Positions 45,253 to 53,748 of a stretch of 64,000 nt of DNA are shown here, in pieces (the first letter of the stretch is position 1; each line of letters begins with the position of its first letter). The notes below the pieces were generated by a model. It worked only from the letters and a program-made list of their open reading frames with translations. It did not search any database and had not been told where the DNA came from. The DNA is from Azophilus sp963663395. Its GTDB lineage: Bacteria > Pseudomonadota > Gammaproteobacteria > Pseudomonadales > Azotimanducaceae. The stretch is taken from positions 2,356,001 through 2,420,000 of the forward strand of contig OY760226.1 of NCBI GenBank assembly GCA_963663395.1, in the 5' to 3' direction. Position numbers and translations under genes: made by a program.

Positions 45253-45576
45253 GCAGATTACCCGGAGATCGAAACTGTCTTCCGTGCTGGACGGCAGACG
45301 TTCGGTGCGTGGCGCTACTTCGACACGAGCAACAGCGAGACCTCAGCCGAAGCGATGATCAACACCGAGCAGGCACGCCACCTCGGCAAGGCCGCGCGCG
45401 TGATGCTCGACGAGGCCGAGATGATGGGACTGGGTTTCTCGGCAAATGTCGATGCTGAACAGCAAATCCGCGTGGTCGGCGACACAGAACAGCACCACCT
45501 GGACCTCAAGCTCAACGTCAAAGGCCGTGAATCCCCCCCGAACAACGACTCGTCGCCGAAATCACTTCTACGCTGA
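45253..45576 (+). pseudogene. C-terminal fragment of HEPN-like protein (inverted paralogue)
   Basis: The plus-strand segment encodes ADYPEIETVFRAGRQTFGAW, then RYFDTSNSETSAEAMINTEQ and ARHLGKAARVMLDEAEMMGL. This is a close relative of the C-terminal third of the protein encoded at 49329-50459 (ADYPEIAKILERGREMFGKW, then RYFEPDVAEHA and so on). The N-terminal two thirds, including the zinc ribbon, are missing. It is a broken copy in inverted orientation, not the same gene. Confidence 0.65.
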
Positions 45577-45861
45577 TACTGCTCGGTTCCACCAGCGTCC
45601 TACAGTGTTCACACTAAGACTGTCCGCGCTCGCAGCGCGCGCCTGGTCAACATCCACGTATCCATCGATCACCAGCCAGCCACGCAGGACCGTGCCGTCA
45701 TTCGTCCGTTTGGTCGCGATCGCGAAAATGCGCTGACGCTCACGGCGGACGCGAAGGCCCGAAGCATCGCCGACCTTTCGTGCGAGTCCCTCATTCGAGG
45801 GGACGCGGCCACGTTGCTCGCTGGCTGGGGTGGTACGCGGCACTGTCGGAATGCGGTACAC
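45568..45861 (-). CDS. Small hypothetical protein
   Basis: A 97-codon frame whose later part looks protein-like (RIFAIATKRTNDGTVLRGWL, then VIDGYVDVDQARAASADSL). Its first 24 codons overlap the end of the HEPN gene in another frame, so the true start may be later. It has no known family; overlap with a real gene end makes it doubtful. Confidence 0.25.
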   Translation of the reverse strand: MYRIPTVPRTTPASEQRGRVPSNEGLARKVGDASGLRVRRERQRIFAIATKRTNDGTVLRGWLVIDGYVDVDQARAASADSLSVNTVGRWWNRAVSA

Positions 45862-47554
45862 GGAACTGTGTAAGTCGCTTCGCGGTCGCCGCTTTACGCC
45901 ACCGCTCTAAGTGTCGCTCAACATCCATCCAACAGTAGTACCGAGCCCGTTCGTCGAGCGAATCGGAGGCTGCTTTCGGCCACTTGGGATGAGCCATGTA
46001 CAGCAGAGCTGGGTGCATGATGACGTAGTCGACTCCCTGCTGTCGGCACTCGGCAAGGCCCTTAGGGTGCAGGTTCCCGTAGACGGTCGCCCCGGTCGTC
46101 GGCGACGGTGGTTCCGCGGCGTCGACAAGGCGCCTCCATACGGCTTCGAGCTGCCGGTCTATGTCTTTCTGTTCCGCCAGGGACCAACTGAACGAATCGG
46201 ATTTGATGGAGCGGATTTGCGAGTCGTTGCGCGGCGGACATCGGCGGATGGATGAAGGTTCCTCGCTCGCCTCCCAGTCGTTCGGTATGCCCTGGTCGAT
46301 CATGTCCTTCAGGCTGGTCCGCGCCACGTCGAGCGCGTCGACTATCAATTCACCACGCCGTCGTTCTTCCTGCGCTTCCTGGCGGGCGGTTTGGGCGGCA
46401 GGGGGGGCGCCATGGACTATCTTCGAGCGTAGGTCGTAGAACTCTTTGAGAAATTTGCAGACCCTCACCCGTTCTGCTGCCGAGTCCGCAAAATACCAAG
46501 AACCTCTTTTCGAGATGGACTTGCTTTTTGGCTCACTCCTCGTCTTGATGAACAGCGTCTCAAGCGCTATGCAAACGTCGACGACACTGTCCTCGACTTC
46601 GGTTCTTTCCGTGCTGTCGCGGACGCGTCGCATTGCCAATGAGAGGCGACGCCGGGATTCGTCCGGCTGGCTGGCGTACCGAGCCATCAGCCGTGCCAAC
46701 TCCTCGGTCGCGATCGGTCTCGTCTCGATGGTGGGTCTCCGCTCTTGCACCGCGAGTTCAACGCGCAGGTCAAAACTGTTACCCGGCCACGAGCGGAAAT
46801 TGAATGGCAGCGTTGCGGTCGCGAGATCGGGGTAGGCGGGCCACTGCGCAAACACGCGAAGTCCGACTCGCCACACCAGGCCGAGCACGAGCGCCAGCGT
46901 TTCGGGGCCGGCTTTGAGCAGCGGGCTCGTGTATCGGGCGCACTCGACTTCCCCGCTGGTCGGTTGCTCGAAATACGTGCACTCGAGAGCGCCGACATTC
47001 GCTGTGGCGGGGGATGGCCGCATTTCTCGTTCGTACGCTGCCGCCGGGTTCACCTGCTGCAAGGCGGCCGCGTAGGGGATAAGTCGGCAGTGCTCGTCCA
47101 GCGCCTTGGCTCCGAGAATTGAAGGCCCCTTGAGCAGGTAGATGATCCGGACCTCACGCAACCCGTGGGAGGCGAATCCGATGGCGCATCTGACGACCGC
47201 GTCCGCACCGTGCACCGCAGCGGCGGCGACCAGCTTGCGCGCGGCGCTTGATGCGTTCAATTGCTCTTCGTTCCCGGGGCCAGGATGCAAAACAGCCACC
47301 GTCCCCGCGGGTGGCTTCGTCGTTCGCGTAGACTCCCAGTGGACTTTGACCCACTCCTCGAGGTCGCGAAATGCGTTCGACGCGGGCGGCCATTGGCCAC
47401 GAGCCGCGAGTTCTTCCGCTGCGACCTCTGGAGGCGGCGGTGCGTCCATTGCGAAAGAGTGCCGCTTGCCTCTGTGCTCCATCGCGACGACGGTGTCCTT
47501 TTGCGCTTGCCGGAGGCGTGTTTCGAGGGACTGGAGGGTCGGTTGTTTGTTCAC
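45791..47554 (-). CDS. HEPN-domain protein (RX4H motif)
   Basis: A 587-aa protein. A helical domain around residues 325-385 carries VVDVCIALETLFIKTR and ends FYDLRSKIVHG, the RX4-6H motif (R376, H381) of HEPN ribonuclease-type domains, closest to the Apea-like sort. The N-terminal 300 residues form an alpha/beta region of unknown type; the C-terminal part contains GVDYVIMHPALLYMAHPKWP. HEPN proteins often act as RNA-cleaving toxins or in phage defence; that role here is inferred. It sits in a minus-strand run of unknown genes between a transposase and recombinases. Confidence 0.65.
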   Translation of the reverse strand: MNKQPTLQSLETRLRQAQKDTVVAMEHRGKRHSFAMDAPPPPEVAAEELAARGQWPPASNAFRDLEEWVKVHWESTRTTKPPAGTVAVLHPGPGNEEQLNASSAARKLVAAAAVHGADAVVRCAIGFASHGLREVRIIYLLKGPSILGAKALDEHCRLIPYAAALQQVNPAAAYEREMRPSPATANVGALECTYFEQPTSGEVECARYTSPLLKAGPETLALVLGLVWRVGLRVFAQWPAYPDLATATLPFNFRSWPGNSFDLRVELAVQERRPTIETRPIATEELARLMARYASQPDESRRRLSLAMRRVRDSTERTEVEDSVVDVCIALETLFIKTRSEPKSKSISKRGSWYFADSAAERVRVCKFLKEFYDLRSKIVHGAPPAAQTARQEAQEERRRGELIVDALDVARTSLKDMIDQGIPNDWEASEEPSSIRRCPPRNDSQIRSIKSDSFSWSLAEQKDIDRQLEAVWRRLVDAAEPPSPTTGATVYGNLHPKGLAECRQQGVDYVIMHPALLYMAHPKWPKAASDSLDERARYYCWMDVERHLERWRKAATAKRLTQFRVPHSDSAAYHPSQRATWPRPLE

Positions 47555-47794
47555 GGCCGAGACACCTGGTTGCCGGCCCCAGCCTCCAGGTCACTGCAAC
47601 GGCAGTCGTCCCCGTGGCGGCCGTGCGTGCGAAAACATGGCGTGGTCGTGCCATCCCGGCCACTCCGCTTCGGCCCACGCTCCGGCCCCCTCCGGCCGCC
47701 CGCGCTCGCAAAGGTTGGATCTCCCCCACTGCGGCCGACCAACGGGAACGCTGCAGCGCCCTGCAACAGCTTGACGCTGCTGGTGGTCCTCCCG

Positions 47795-48871
47795 TTATAG
47801 GACATCACGACGGGGCCCGAACCGTGTGGCGCACGATGCCGGGATTGGGCGAGAACGACACCATTGTGCCCCCCTGTATTGCAGCCAGGAGGGACGACTC
47901 GACATCGATCCTTCCGCAGGACACTCGACTGCGGGGGTGAACATGTAAGAACTGCCACTCGGTCGCTGGATCGACGGTTCTTTGATCAGGCGCTCGAAAA
48001 GATACAGCCCGGCTTCAACGAGCACGATTTCGGCGTAGCCGACCCCGAAGAAGGCAATGTTCCTCAGGATGTGTACATGCGGTTCCTTCATTGCGTTTGA
48101 CGGAGCTTCGCCCTCGAACGCAGCCAATCGCCCCACATTGACTGCGTGGGCCCCTTCCAAATTGGCGGTCGTGCGGATCAGCTTCTCCAAACTGATTCCT
48201 TGCCCGTCGAACATGACAATCTGCTGTCCAAGCCACTCGTTGCACCTCATGGAGCGCGTGGATTGCGTGTCGAACAACTGACCTGCGGCTACCTGCCACA
48301 GCCCGGTCCCTGCTGTACGGGGCTCCAGCCAGTCCGCCACACCCACCAGTGGCCACTCCAGCACAATCGACAACCCTTGGACTCCGCCTTCGGCCCTGTA
48401 CTTTTTCACCGGCTCTCCGGTCGTGTCGTCGAGCCTCAATAGCTCCACGACTGCCCGCTCCATGCGGAAGCCGGTCTCGACCTGCCTGCGCCCTTCGCTG
48501 GGAATCTTCCGCAGCGGCTGGAGACTCATCTCCAGTGACTCGAGGACGGTGTCGTCAAGCAGGCGGGCGTCCCGGTTACGCCCCTCGCCAAGAACAACCT
48601 TTCTCAGGAACACGGAACACGCCCGCGCGAGCGAACCGGTCTCCTGGGTCATCTCGCCCGCTTTCCGTCTCCCCTCGCCACCGCTCGCTATGCCGGCGAG
48701 CACCAGCCGCAAGTCGCTTAGTGCATCCGTGATCCTCTGCTTCTTGTCCTTGTGCTGGCCCCCGACTCGGCTACCGCTCGACGACACGAACCTCGGGGGC
48801 TCCCTATTGGATTCTCCTTCGCTCACGCTGTTCCACTCCTTCGACTGCCGATGAAAGACAAGGTCGTTCAT
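47795..48871 (-). CDS. Hypothetical protein in HEPN cluster
   Basis: About 358 aa from ATG 48871; an in-frame TTG at 48892 is possible. The middle is well-behaved sequence: GLSIVLEWPLVGVADWLEPR, then MRCNEWLGQQIVMFDGQGIS, LEKLIRTTANLEGAHAVNVG and HVHILRNIAFFGVGYAEIVL. The IR-x3-AN-x-EGAH segment looks like a conserved functional motif, but I cannot name the family. The last 45 residues are Arg/Ser-rich and may follow a frameshift. It has the same orientation and spacing style as the HEPN gene 240 bases downstream. Confidence 0.5.
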   Translation of the reverse strand: MNDLVFHRQSKEWNSVSEGESNREPPRFVSSSGSRVGGQHKDKKQRITDALSDLRLVLAGIASGGEGRRKAGEMTQETGSLARACSVFLRKVVLGEGRNRDARLLDDTVLESLEMSLQPLRKIPSEGRRQVETGFRMERAVVELLRLDDTTGEPVKKYRAEGGVQGLSIVLEWPLVGVADWLEPRTAGTGLWQVAAGQLFDTQSTRSMRCNEWLGQQIVMFDGQGISLEKLIRTTANLEGAHAVNVGRLAAFEGEAPSNAMKEPHVHILRNIAFFGVGYAEIVLVEAGLYLFERLIKEPSIQRPSGSSYMFTPAVECPAEGSMSSRPSWLQYRGAQWCRSRPIPASCATRFGPRRDVL

Positions 48872-48956
48872 CGGCCATTTCCGTTTCGCCAAACCCCCGT
48901 CAGTGCGATGCCGCCTGCTTCTGTTCGGCCGCCACTCTACTCAAATGGAGTTCAGA

Positions 48957-49232
48957 TCACGTCGCTCGTCGCAACGCCGGTCCACATGCCGCTGGGTACA
49001 CGAAACGGTGCTTCGCCGACCTGCTCGGAACCACCGGCACCTGCAGTATGCGTACCGCGAGCGCTGGAAGGACTTGCTCCGCAAACCGCGAAGAACGCCG
49101 TCCGATGCCTTCGACGCCGGTGAAATCCACGAGTTCGCCCCCGTCCCGAAGCGCGTCCACCGTGCGAGGAATCTGCAAAGCACCGTCCCAGTATGCGAGC
49201 TCGAAAGCCGATTCGGCGCGCCCACCGCTCAC
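48957..49232 (-). CDS. Small hypothetical protein
   Basis: 91 aa from GTG 49232, with GAGG 7 bases upstream. FELAYWDGALQIPRTVDALR and GGELVDFTGVEGIGRRS look protein-like; the end is Arg-rich. It lies between two larger genes of the same strand. No family is recognised, and the evidence is only the ribosome site and context. Confidence 0.3.
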   Translation of the reverse strand: MSGGRAESAFELAYWDGALQIPRTVDALRDGGELVDFTGVEGIGRRSSRFAEQVLPALAVRILQVPVVPSRSAKHRFVYPAACGPALRRAT

Positions 49233-49328
49233 GTTCTACCTCGCCCGAACCGAGCGTGCCAGACCGATTCTCCCGAGGTGCTGGTCAGACCCATGCTCAG
49301 TCATTGTGCGGCGAATACGGTGCTCCCT

Positions 49329-50459
49329 TCATTCGACGTCCTCCGCCGTCCCCAGCATTGCGTCCCACGGCACGGCCGACTCGCCTCCCTCCAGCCTCAC
49401 ACGGATCTTTTGCGACGTGTCCGAGTTTTCGTCGTCTGGTGAGAGGTCGAAGGTCCTCTCTACGTTGATGTCGAATTCCATGCCGGCGATTACGCATTCG
49501 TCGGCGATCACCCGCGCCGCCTTGGCCAGCCCCCGGGCCCGTTCGGTGTCTACCAGGGCGAGAATCGCGTGTTCGGCGACGTCGGGTTCGAAGTACCGCC
49601 ACTTGCCGAACATCTCTCGCCCGCGCTCCAGTATTTTGGCAATCTCCGGGTAGTCCGCCTCGACCCGCCGTTGGCTGTCCTCCGGCAATGCCTCGTAGAG
49701 CTCCAGCAGGCCGTGTGTCTTGGCTGTCTCGTCCTGCCTCGTGACGAGGATCGCCTTCATTCCCACCTCACACGCGAGCGCCGAGGTCATTCCCGCGACC
49801 AGCGTCGTGCCCATTCTCGCCATCAGCACCCGGCCCGAGAGCTTCCCATGCGACACGGGCAGGTTCACTGTGAGCTGCCCCGTCCCGTCGGCCATCGATC
49901 CCTCGACGGCCTCGACGCGCGGACTGCTGAAGTCCAGGTCCGACAATCTGATCGCAGACATCTCCGTTGAAAGGTCGTCTACGCCGGCTAGCAGCACACG
50001 CGCCTGCGCGTATAGATAGCCGGCCGCGCCGGGCTCGATTTCACCGCGCGTCGATCGGCGCCCCTTCGATCCAACCGCAAGACTGGCTTCCATGCGCCGG
50101 TCGACCTTCGCCTTGTCCCTGTCCATGTCCGGCAGGAGTTTCAGGACGAAAACCGCGTCTTCCGCGTACTTCGCTGGCCGACCCTTACGCACTAGAGGCA
50201 TGTTCCGCTCGGCGCCCCGGTGCATGGCGTCCGCCTCGCGGACCGCGTCGTCGCCGTTCACCGAGCGACCGCAGGTCAAGCACTGGATGAGGTTCCACCG
50301 GCCGTCCGAATCCTTGGTTCCGGAGACCGGTCCCCAGCAGTCCGCGCACCGCCCGCTGAGGTCAACGGCTCGTGCCGGCCCCGGTTCGCGATCGTCTTCC
50401 GAGCGGTCCTCGAACAATCGTCGCTCGTCAAAGTCCTCGTTTGCTATCGTGGTGTCCAT
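49329..50459 (-). CDS. Zinc-ribbon plus HEPN-like domain protein
   Basis: 376 aa from ATG 50459, with GAGG upstream; the frame extends further but the extra 87 codons look non-coding. A zinc ribbon lies at about residues 36-64 (CADC, then CLTC). The C-terminal domain is helical and HEPN-like: SALACEVGMKAILVTRQDET, AKTHGLLELYEALPED and MFGKWRYFEPD. That pattern (an ExxxKA helix, a KTHxLxxL turn and an FxxWRY motif) is known from HEPN-type proteins, although the RX4-6H dyad is not clear here. A broken inverted paralogue lies at 45253-45576. Function is unknown. Confidence 0.55.
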   Translation of the reverse strand: MDTTIANEDFDERRLFEDRSEDDREPGPARAVDLSGRCADCWGPVSGTKDSDGRWNLIQCLTCGRSVNGDDAVREADAMHRGAERNMPLVRKGRPAKYAEDAVFVLKLLPDMDRDKAKVDRRMEASLAVGSKGRRSTRGEIEPGAAGYLYAQARVLLAGVDDLSTEMSAIRLSDLDFSSPRVEAVEGSMADGTGQLTVNLPVSHGKLSGRVLMARMGTTLVAGMTSALACEVGMKAILVTRQDETAKTHGLLELYEALPEDSQRRVEADYPEIAKILERGREMFGKWRYFEPDVAEHAILALVDTERARGLAKAARVIADECVIAGMEFDINVERTFDLSPDDENSDTSQKIRVRLEGGESAVPWDAMLGTAEDVE

Positions 50460-51264
50460 TAGATGCCTCACGCCCGCATCGCCGCAGACAGGGGTTGTGC
50501 AACATGTTGCGTTGCCGACGGAAACCGCCGCCGGTGACAGGCCAGCTGAGCCGCGCCGATCAGGACTTGCGACCACGGCGGTGGTGTTGCCCCCGGGCCC
50601 ACGCCCTATTCGCCCTACGGGCGAACCGTAGCCCGCCAAGCGGTCTCCGCCCGTCCGGGTGACGATCGCTAACGCTTCCGCGCTCCGCGCGGCGCCAGAG
50701 GCGGCAACGATCTGCGCCAAGCGGCCACTTGCACCGACGGCGCCGAGTCCGGACGTGACTCAGTCGTGGCTGACATGCCGTACATCCTCAGCGATGCCGC
50801 TCGTCCCGTCCTGGTGCGTCGCAGGGCACGCGAAACCATCGCTTCATCCCACGGCGACACCGGCTTCATTCTGTCGAACGCCACCCAGCGTGCCACGCGT
50901 GCCCGGACTGTCAACCCTTGCGGGTTCTCCGCTTGCACTCCGATCTCGCTGGCTGGCGCGACACGACCGGCCGGCGCGTGTGTGCCGCCCGTTCAGGCTC
51001 CGACGCACTCCGCGTCGCAACCGCGGAACTGGACAACCAACAAGGATTTTCCACGCTGGCACGTGGGGGGTGCGTCTCCCTTCCAATCGCCGCGTACCCT
51101 AGACAGCCAGAAAAGTTCGCGTCAAAGACTGCGTCCTTAGCGTTTCGCCACAAGCAACTGCAGCGACCGGCAGTCGTGCTGGCACCTGTCGCGATCAGAC
51201 CAAGAATTGGAGGGTGTCTGGCAGTTCACCTAACATTGCGTATGGACTCAAGATGGAGACAGGC
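50460..51264. other. Intergenic stretch between HEPN cluster and SRPBCC gene
   Basis: All frames across these 800 bases read as shadows or Arg-rich noise; I see no gene. It must hold the divergent promoters of the zinc-ribbon gene and the SRPBCC gene, but no consensus boxes stand out. Confidence 0.35.
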
Positions 51265-51747
51265 ATGACGACGGATACCAGCCGGCGGGCTTATGTAGAG
51301 GAGGCAGGCGTAGTGCCCATGGCCCTGTCGGTGGAGGAGGCCTTTCCACTGTTCAATGCAGAGGGGGAAGGACGGTGGGTGGCTGGCTGGAACCCGCACT
51401 TCCTGCGCCCGGAGGAACCCAAAGTTGGCCAGGGCGTCGTGTTTCAGACCGTCCAGCCGAACGTCGGAACCGCCACCTGGGTCCAAACTCGACATGAGCC
51501 CGCGGCAGGCCTCGCGTCGTTCGTGTTCATCGTTCCCGACCACCGCGCCGTCATGGTGGATGTTGATGTGATACCCGACGGCGAGGGCCGCAGCCTGGCG
51601 TCCGTGACCTATCGCATGACGTCGCTGTCATCTGATGCAGACGACTTCGTTCGGGCGTTCGCCGAGGGATTCACGGATATGATGGCTCATTGGGCGGAGG
51701 CGATTGAGCGCCACGTCGTGGAGGGTGTACCGCTTGGCGGAGACTGA
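51265..51747 (+). CDS. SRPBCC/START-like domain protein
   Basis: 160 aa from ATG 51265, chosen because GGAG lies 6 bases upstream; starts at 51214 and 51253 are in frame. The fold is suggested by an opening strand with ALSVEEAFPLFNAEGEGRWV, the NPHFLRPEEPKVGQGVVFQT block, a central ATWVQTRHEPAAGLASFVF, and a long C-terminal helix, DDFVRAFAEGFTDMMAHWAE. This is the layout of SRPBCC polyketide-cyclase-like proteins that bind hydrophobic ligands. The ligand is unknown. It is a single gene in a gene-poor area. Confidence 0.65.
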   Translation: MTTDTSRRAYVEEAGVVPMALSVEEAFPLFNAEGEGRWVAGWNPHFLRPEEPKVGQGVVFQTVQPNVGTATWVQTRHEPAAGLASFVFIVPDHRAVMVDVDVIPDGEGRSLASVTYRMTSLSSDADDFVRAFAEGFTDMMAHWAEAIERHVVEGVPLGGD

Positions 51748-52454
51748 GTTAAGGCGGTTCTTCCGGAGCGCGAAATCTTGGATCTCCCCGCACCGCAGCT
51801 ACGTCGCCCGTCTATCCCTACGACTGGGACTTCCCGCGTCTCGGACTTGCCGTCCTGACTCGGGTAATGTCGACAGGACGAACAGGGCGCGGCGCCTTCA
51901 TCGCACGCGCTTTGGTGCGCTCGATAGACCCGAGCCGCGGGACGAACTGGCGACTGCCGTTGGGAAGAAGATAGCCCGCGTGCTCGCCGCGGGTCCCCTG
52001 GGCAAGCAGAATGGTGCGGGTATTGAGGCGGCGACTGAGCACAAAGTCGACCATGCCTAATACCGTATAGGCACATAGAAAGCCGTTCGGGTTTTTTAAC
52101 AAATTCCTCGTTTGGAAATCTAATCTCCTTCGGCAGCGTGGCGTTTGACATTCAAACTCATTCGTTGACCGTTACGGGTCCCGCAACGATACTTCCCGAA
52201 CGGCGCCGTAATCGTGTTCACTGGTGCGTTCGGGTTGAACGCCGACACTAACTGAATTGATCGGCCGTAAGCGGTCACGTTGAGGCGTCATTGCCGGCCG
52301 GCTGATTTTTCAGTTGCCTTCGTCGTTCCTACGGATCGTTGTGATGCTCGGTGCGTTCTCCTCGTCGGCATTCGCATTTGCCAAACGCCTCCAAGACCTG
52401 CTCAAGGGGTGTGATCCGCCGGAGATAGGCCAACGCGCATTCGCGCACGGATGG
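51748..52454. other. Gene-poor stretch with inverted repeats
   Basis: No convincing gene. A minus-strand frame from 52054 to 51818 (MVDFVLSRRLNTRTILLAQG) is protein-like for about 25 residues, then degenerates. Two inverted repeats stand out: GTTTGA/TCAAAC (52143-52157, 3-base spacer) and CGTTACGGG/CCCGCAACG (52170-52188, one mismatch, 1-base spacer). Both lie downstream of the first recombinase gene. Confidence 0.35.
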
Positions 52455-53435
52455 TCAAACCCGCCCCTGCGAGCGGGCGAGCTGGGCGGCTCCGCTATGT
52501 CGCGCGAGCAGGCGCTCGCCGTAGCGGTTGAGCATGGCCGGGCTCCTCCAGCGGCCGGCGTGCAGAATAGCCGCCATATCGATCCCGGAGGCGATCATAT
52601 CCTGGGCGGCGCCGATGCGGGCGCTGTGTCCAGAAAGCGACTCCGAGACTTCGGGGGCCAGGTCCGCCGCACGGGCCATCGACTTGAGGATACGCGGTAT
52701 CTGGCTAGGGTCGAGAGCTTCGCCGAGGCCCGAGTCCTTAGTCACTGAACGGAACAGTCGCCCCTCCGTAATGCCGCCCCGCTTGAGCCAGCGCAGCAAC
52801 AGTTCGACAGTGTCTGGGGCGAGGTACAAGGCGGATCCGAAACCTTCAGGGTCGGTCTTTGCGCGCCGGACCAGAACGGTCGCGCTACCGTGCGCATCGA
52901 CTGCGAGATCGTCAACCGTAAGCTGGGTCAGTTCCGAGCGGCGCAGCATGGCGTCGTAGGCGACACTGATGAGTGCCCGGTTGCGGTCGTCGATGAGCCG
53001 TTCGCCAGCCGCCGCCAGGAGCTTTTGGCGGAGTTTTAAGGTCATTCCCAGAGCTTGGCGCTGTCGGCGTCCCCGGCGCCGGTGCATACGTTTCATCGCG
53101 AGTTGCACCGGCATTTCGAGAGCCGTACCAATCCGTCCCATAGCCCGGTTCGCGACTGCGATGCTCGCGACGTAGCGGCGCACCGTTGCCGGTGCCCGCA
53201 CGACAGCCATCGCATCGACGAATGCGCCGACCGTGTCCGCTGCAGCGGGTAGCGCAGTCAGGCCGCACCGGACGCACCAGTCGGCGTAGACGGCGAGGTC
53301 GGCTCGCAGTGCCCGTTCCGTGTTGTTGCTGAACGCGCCGCCGGCGATCCGCCCGGTGGTTAGGCGCGATAGGTAGGCGTGCGGATCGTCGAACGGCAAT
53401 TCTGTTGCCCGGGCTGGGGGGTCACTGGACGGCAT
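52455..53435 (-). CDS. Tyrosine recombinase 1 (XerC/D-like)
   Basis: A 326-aa tyrosine recombinase. The N-terminal core-binding domain includes NTERALRADLAVYADWC (38-54). Catalytic residues can be placed: Arg in MLRRSEL (R166), Lys in RRAKTD (K193), SGHSARIGAA (H270, R273), GRWRSPAMLNRYGE (W296 in the second His position, Y305 nucleophile). All are present, so it should be active. It is a paralogue of the recombinase at 56909-57898, with MalT-like LuxR2 between them on the same strand. It lacks the IntI-specific insertion, so it is not an integron integrase. Confidence 0.85.
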   Translation of the reverse strand: MPSSDPPARATELPFDDPHAYLSRLTTGRIAGGAFSNNTERALRADLAVYADWCVRCGLTALPAAADTVGAFVDAMAVVRAPATVRRYVASIAVANRAMGRIGTALEMPVQLAMKRMHRRRGRRQRQALGMTLKLRQKLLAAAGERLIDDRNRALISVAYDAMLRRSELTQLTVDDLAVDAHGSATVLVRRAKTDPEGFGSALYLAPDTVELLLRWLKRGGITEGRLFRSVTKDSGLGEALDPSQIPRILKSMARAADLAPEVSESLSGHSARIGAAQDMIASGIDMAAILHAGRWRSPAMLNRYGERLLARHSGAAQLARSQGRV

Positions 53436-53748
53436 GAACGGCGGAGGTTCCTGGTCGGTTGGGGCGCGATGATGGAGGCTGCTGGGGCCAAGGACAGCGG
53501 TTGTTGAATTGAGGACGAGCTACCGGTGCGCTCGCGAAACAACTCGGATTCGCGCATCCTGCCCGGTCGCGGAGGGTCGGTGATCGGTCCCCGACGCCTT
53601 GCACGGCGTGCGTTTGCGGAAAGACCGGACGTACAATCGGGTTGTCGTCGCGGAGTACTCTGACAGTGCATTTTGACCCAGCGCCCGACTGGTGTTTTTT
53701 GGGGGACCGTCACTTGTCGTCCGCTGGCCGTAGGCGGCGCCGCACGGA
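53436..53748. other. Intergenic stretch between LuxR2 and recombinase 1
   Basis: 313 bases with no gene. The spacing suggests that recombinase 1 has its own promoter rather than simple read-through from LuxR2, but I see no clear boxes. Confidence 0.3.
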
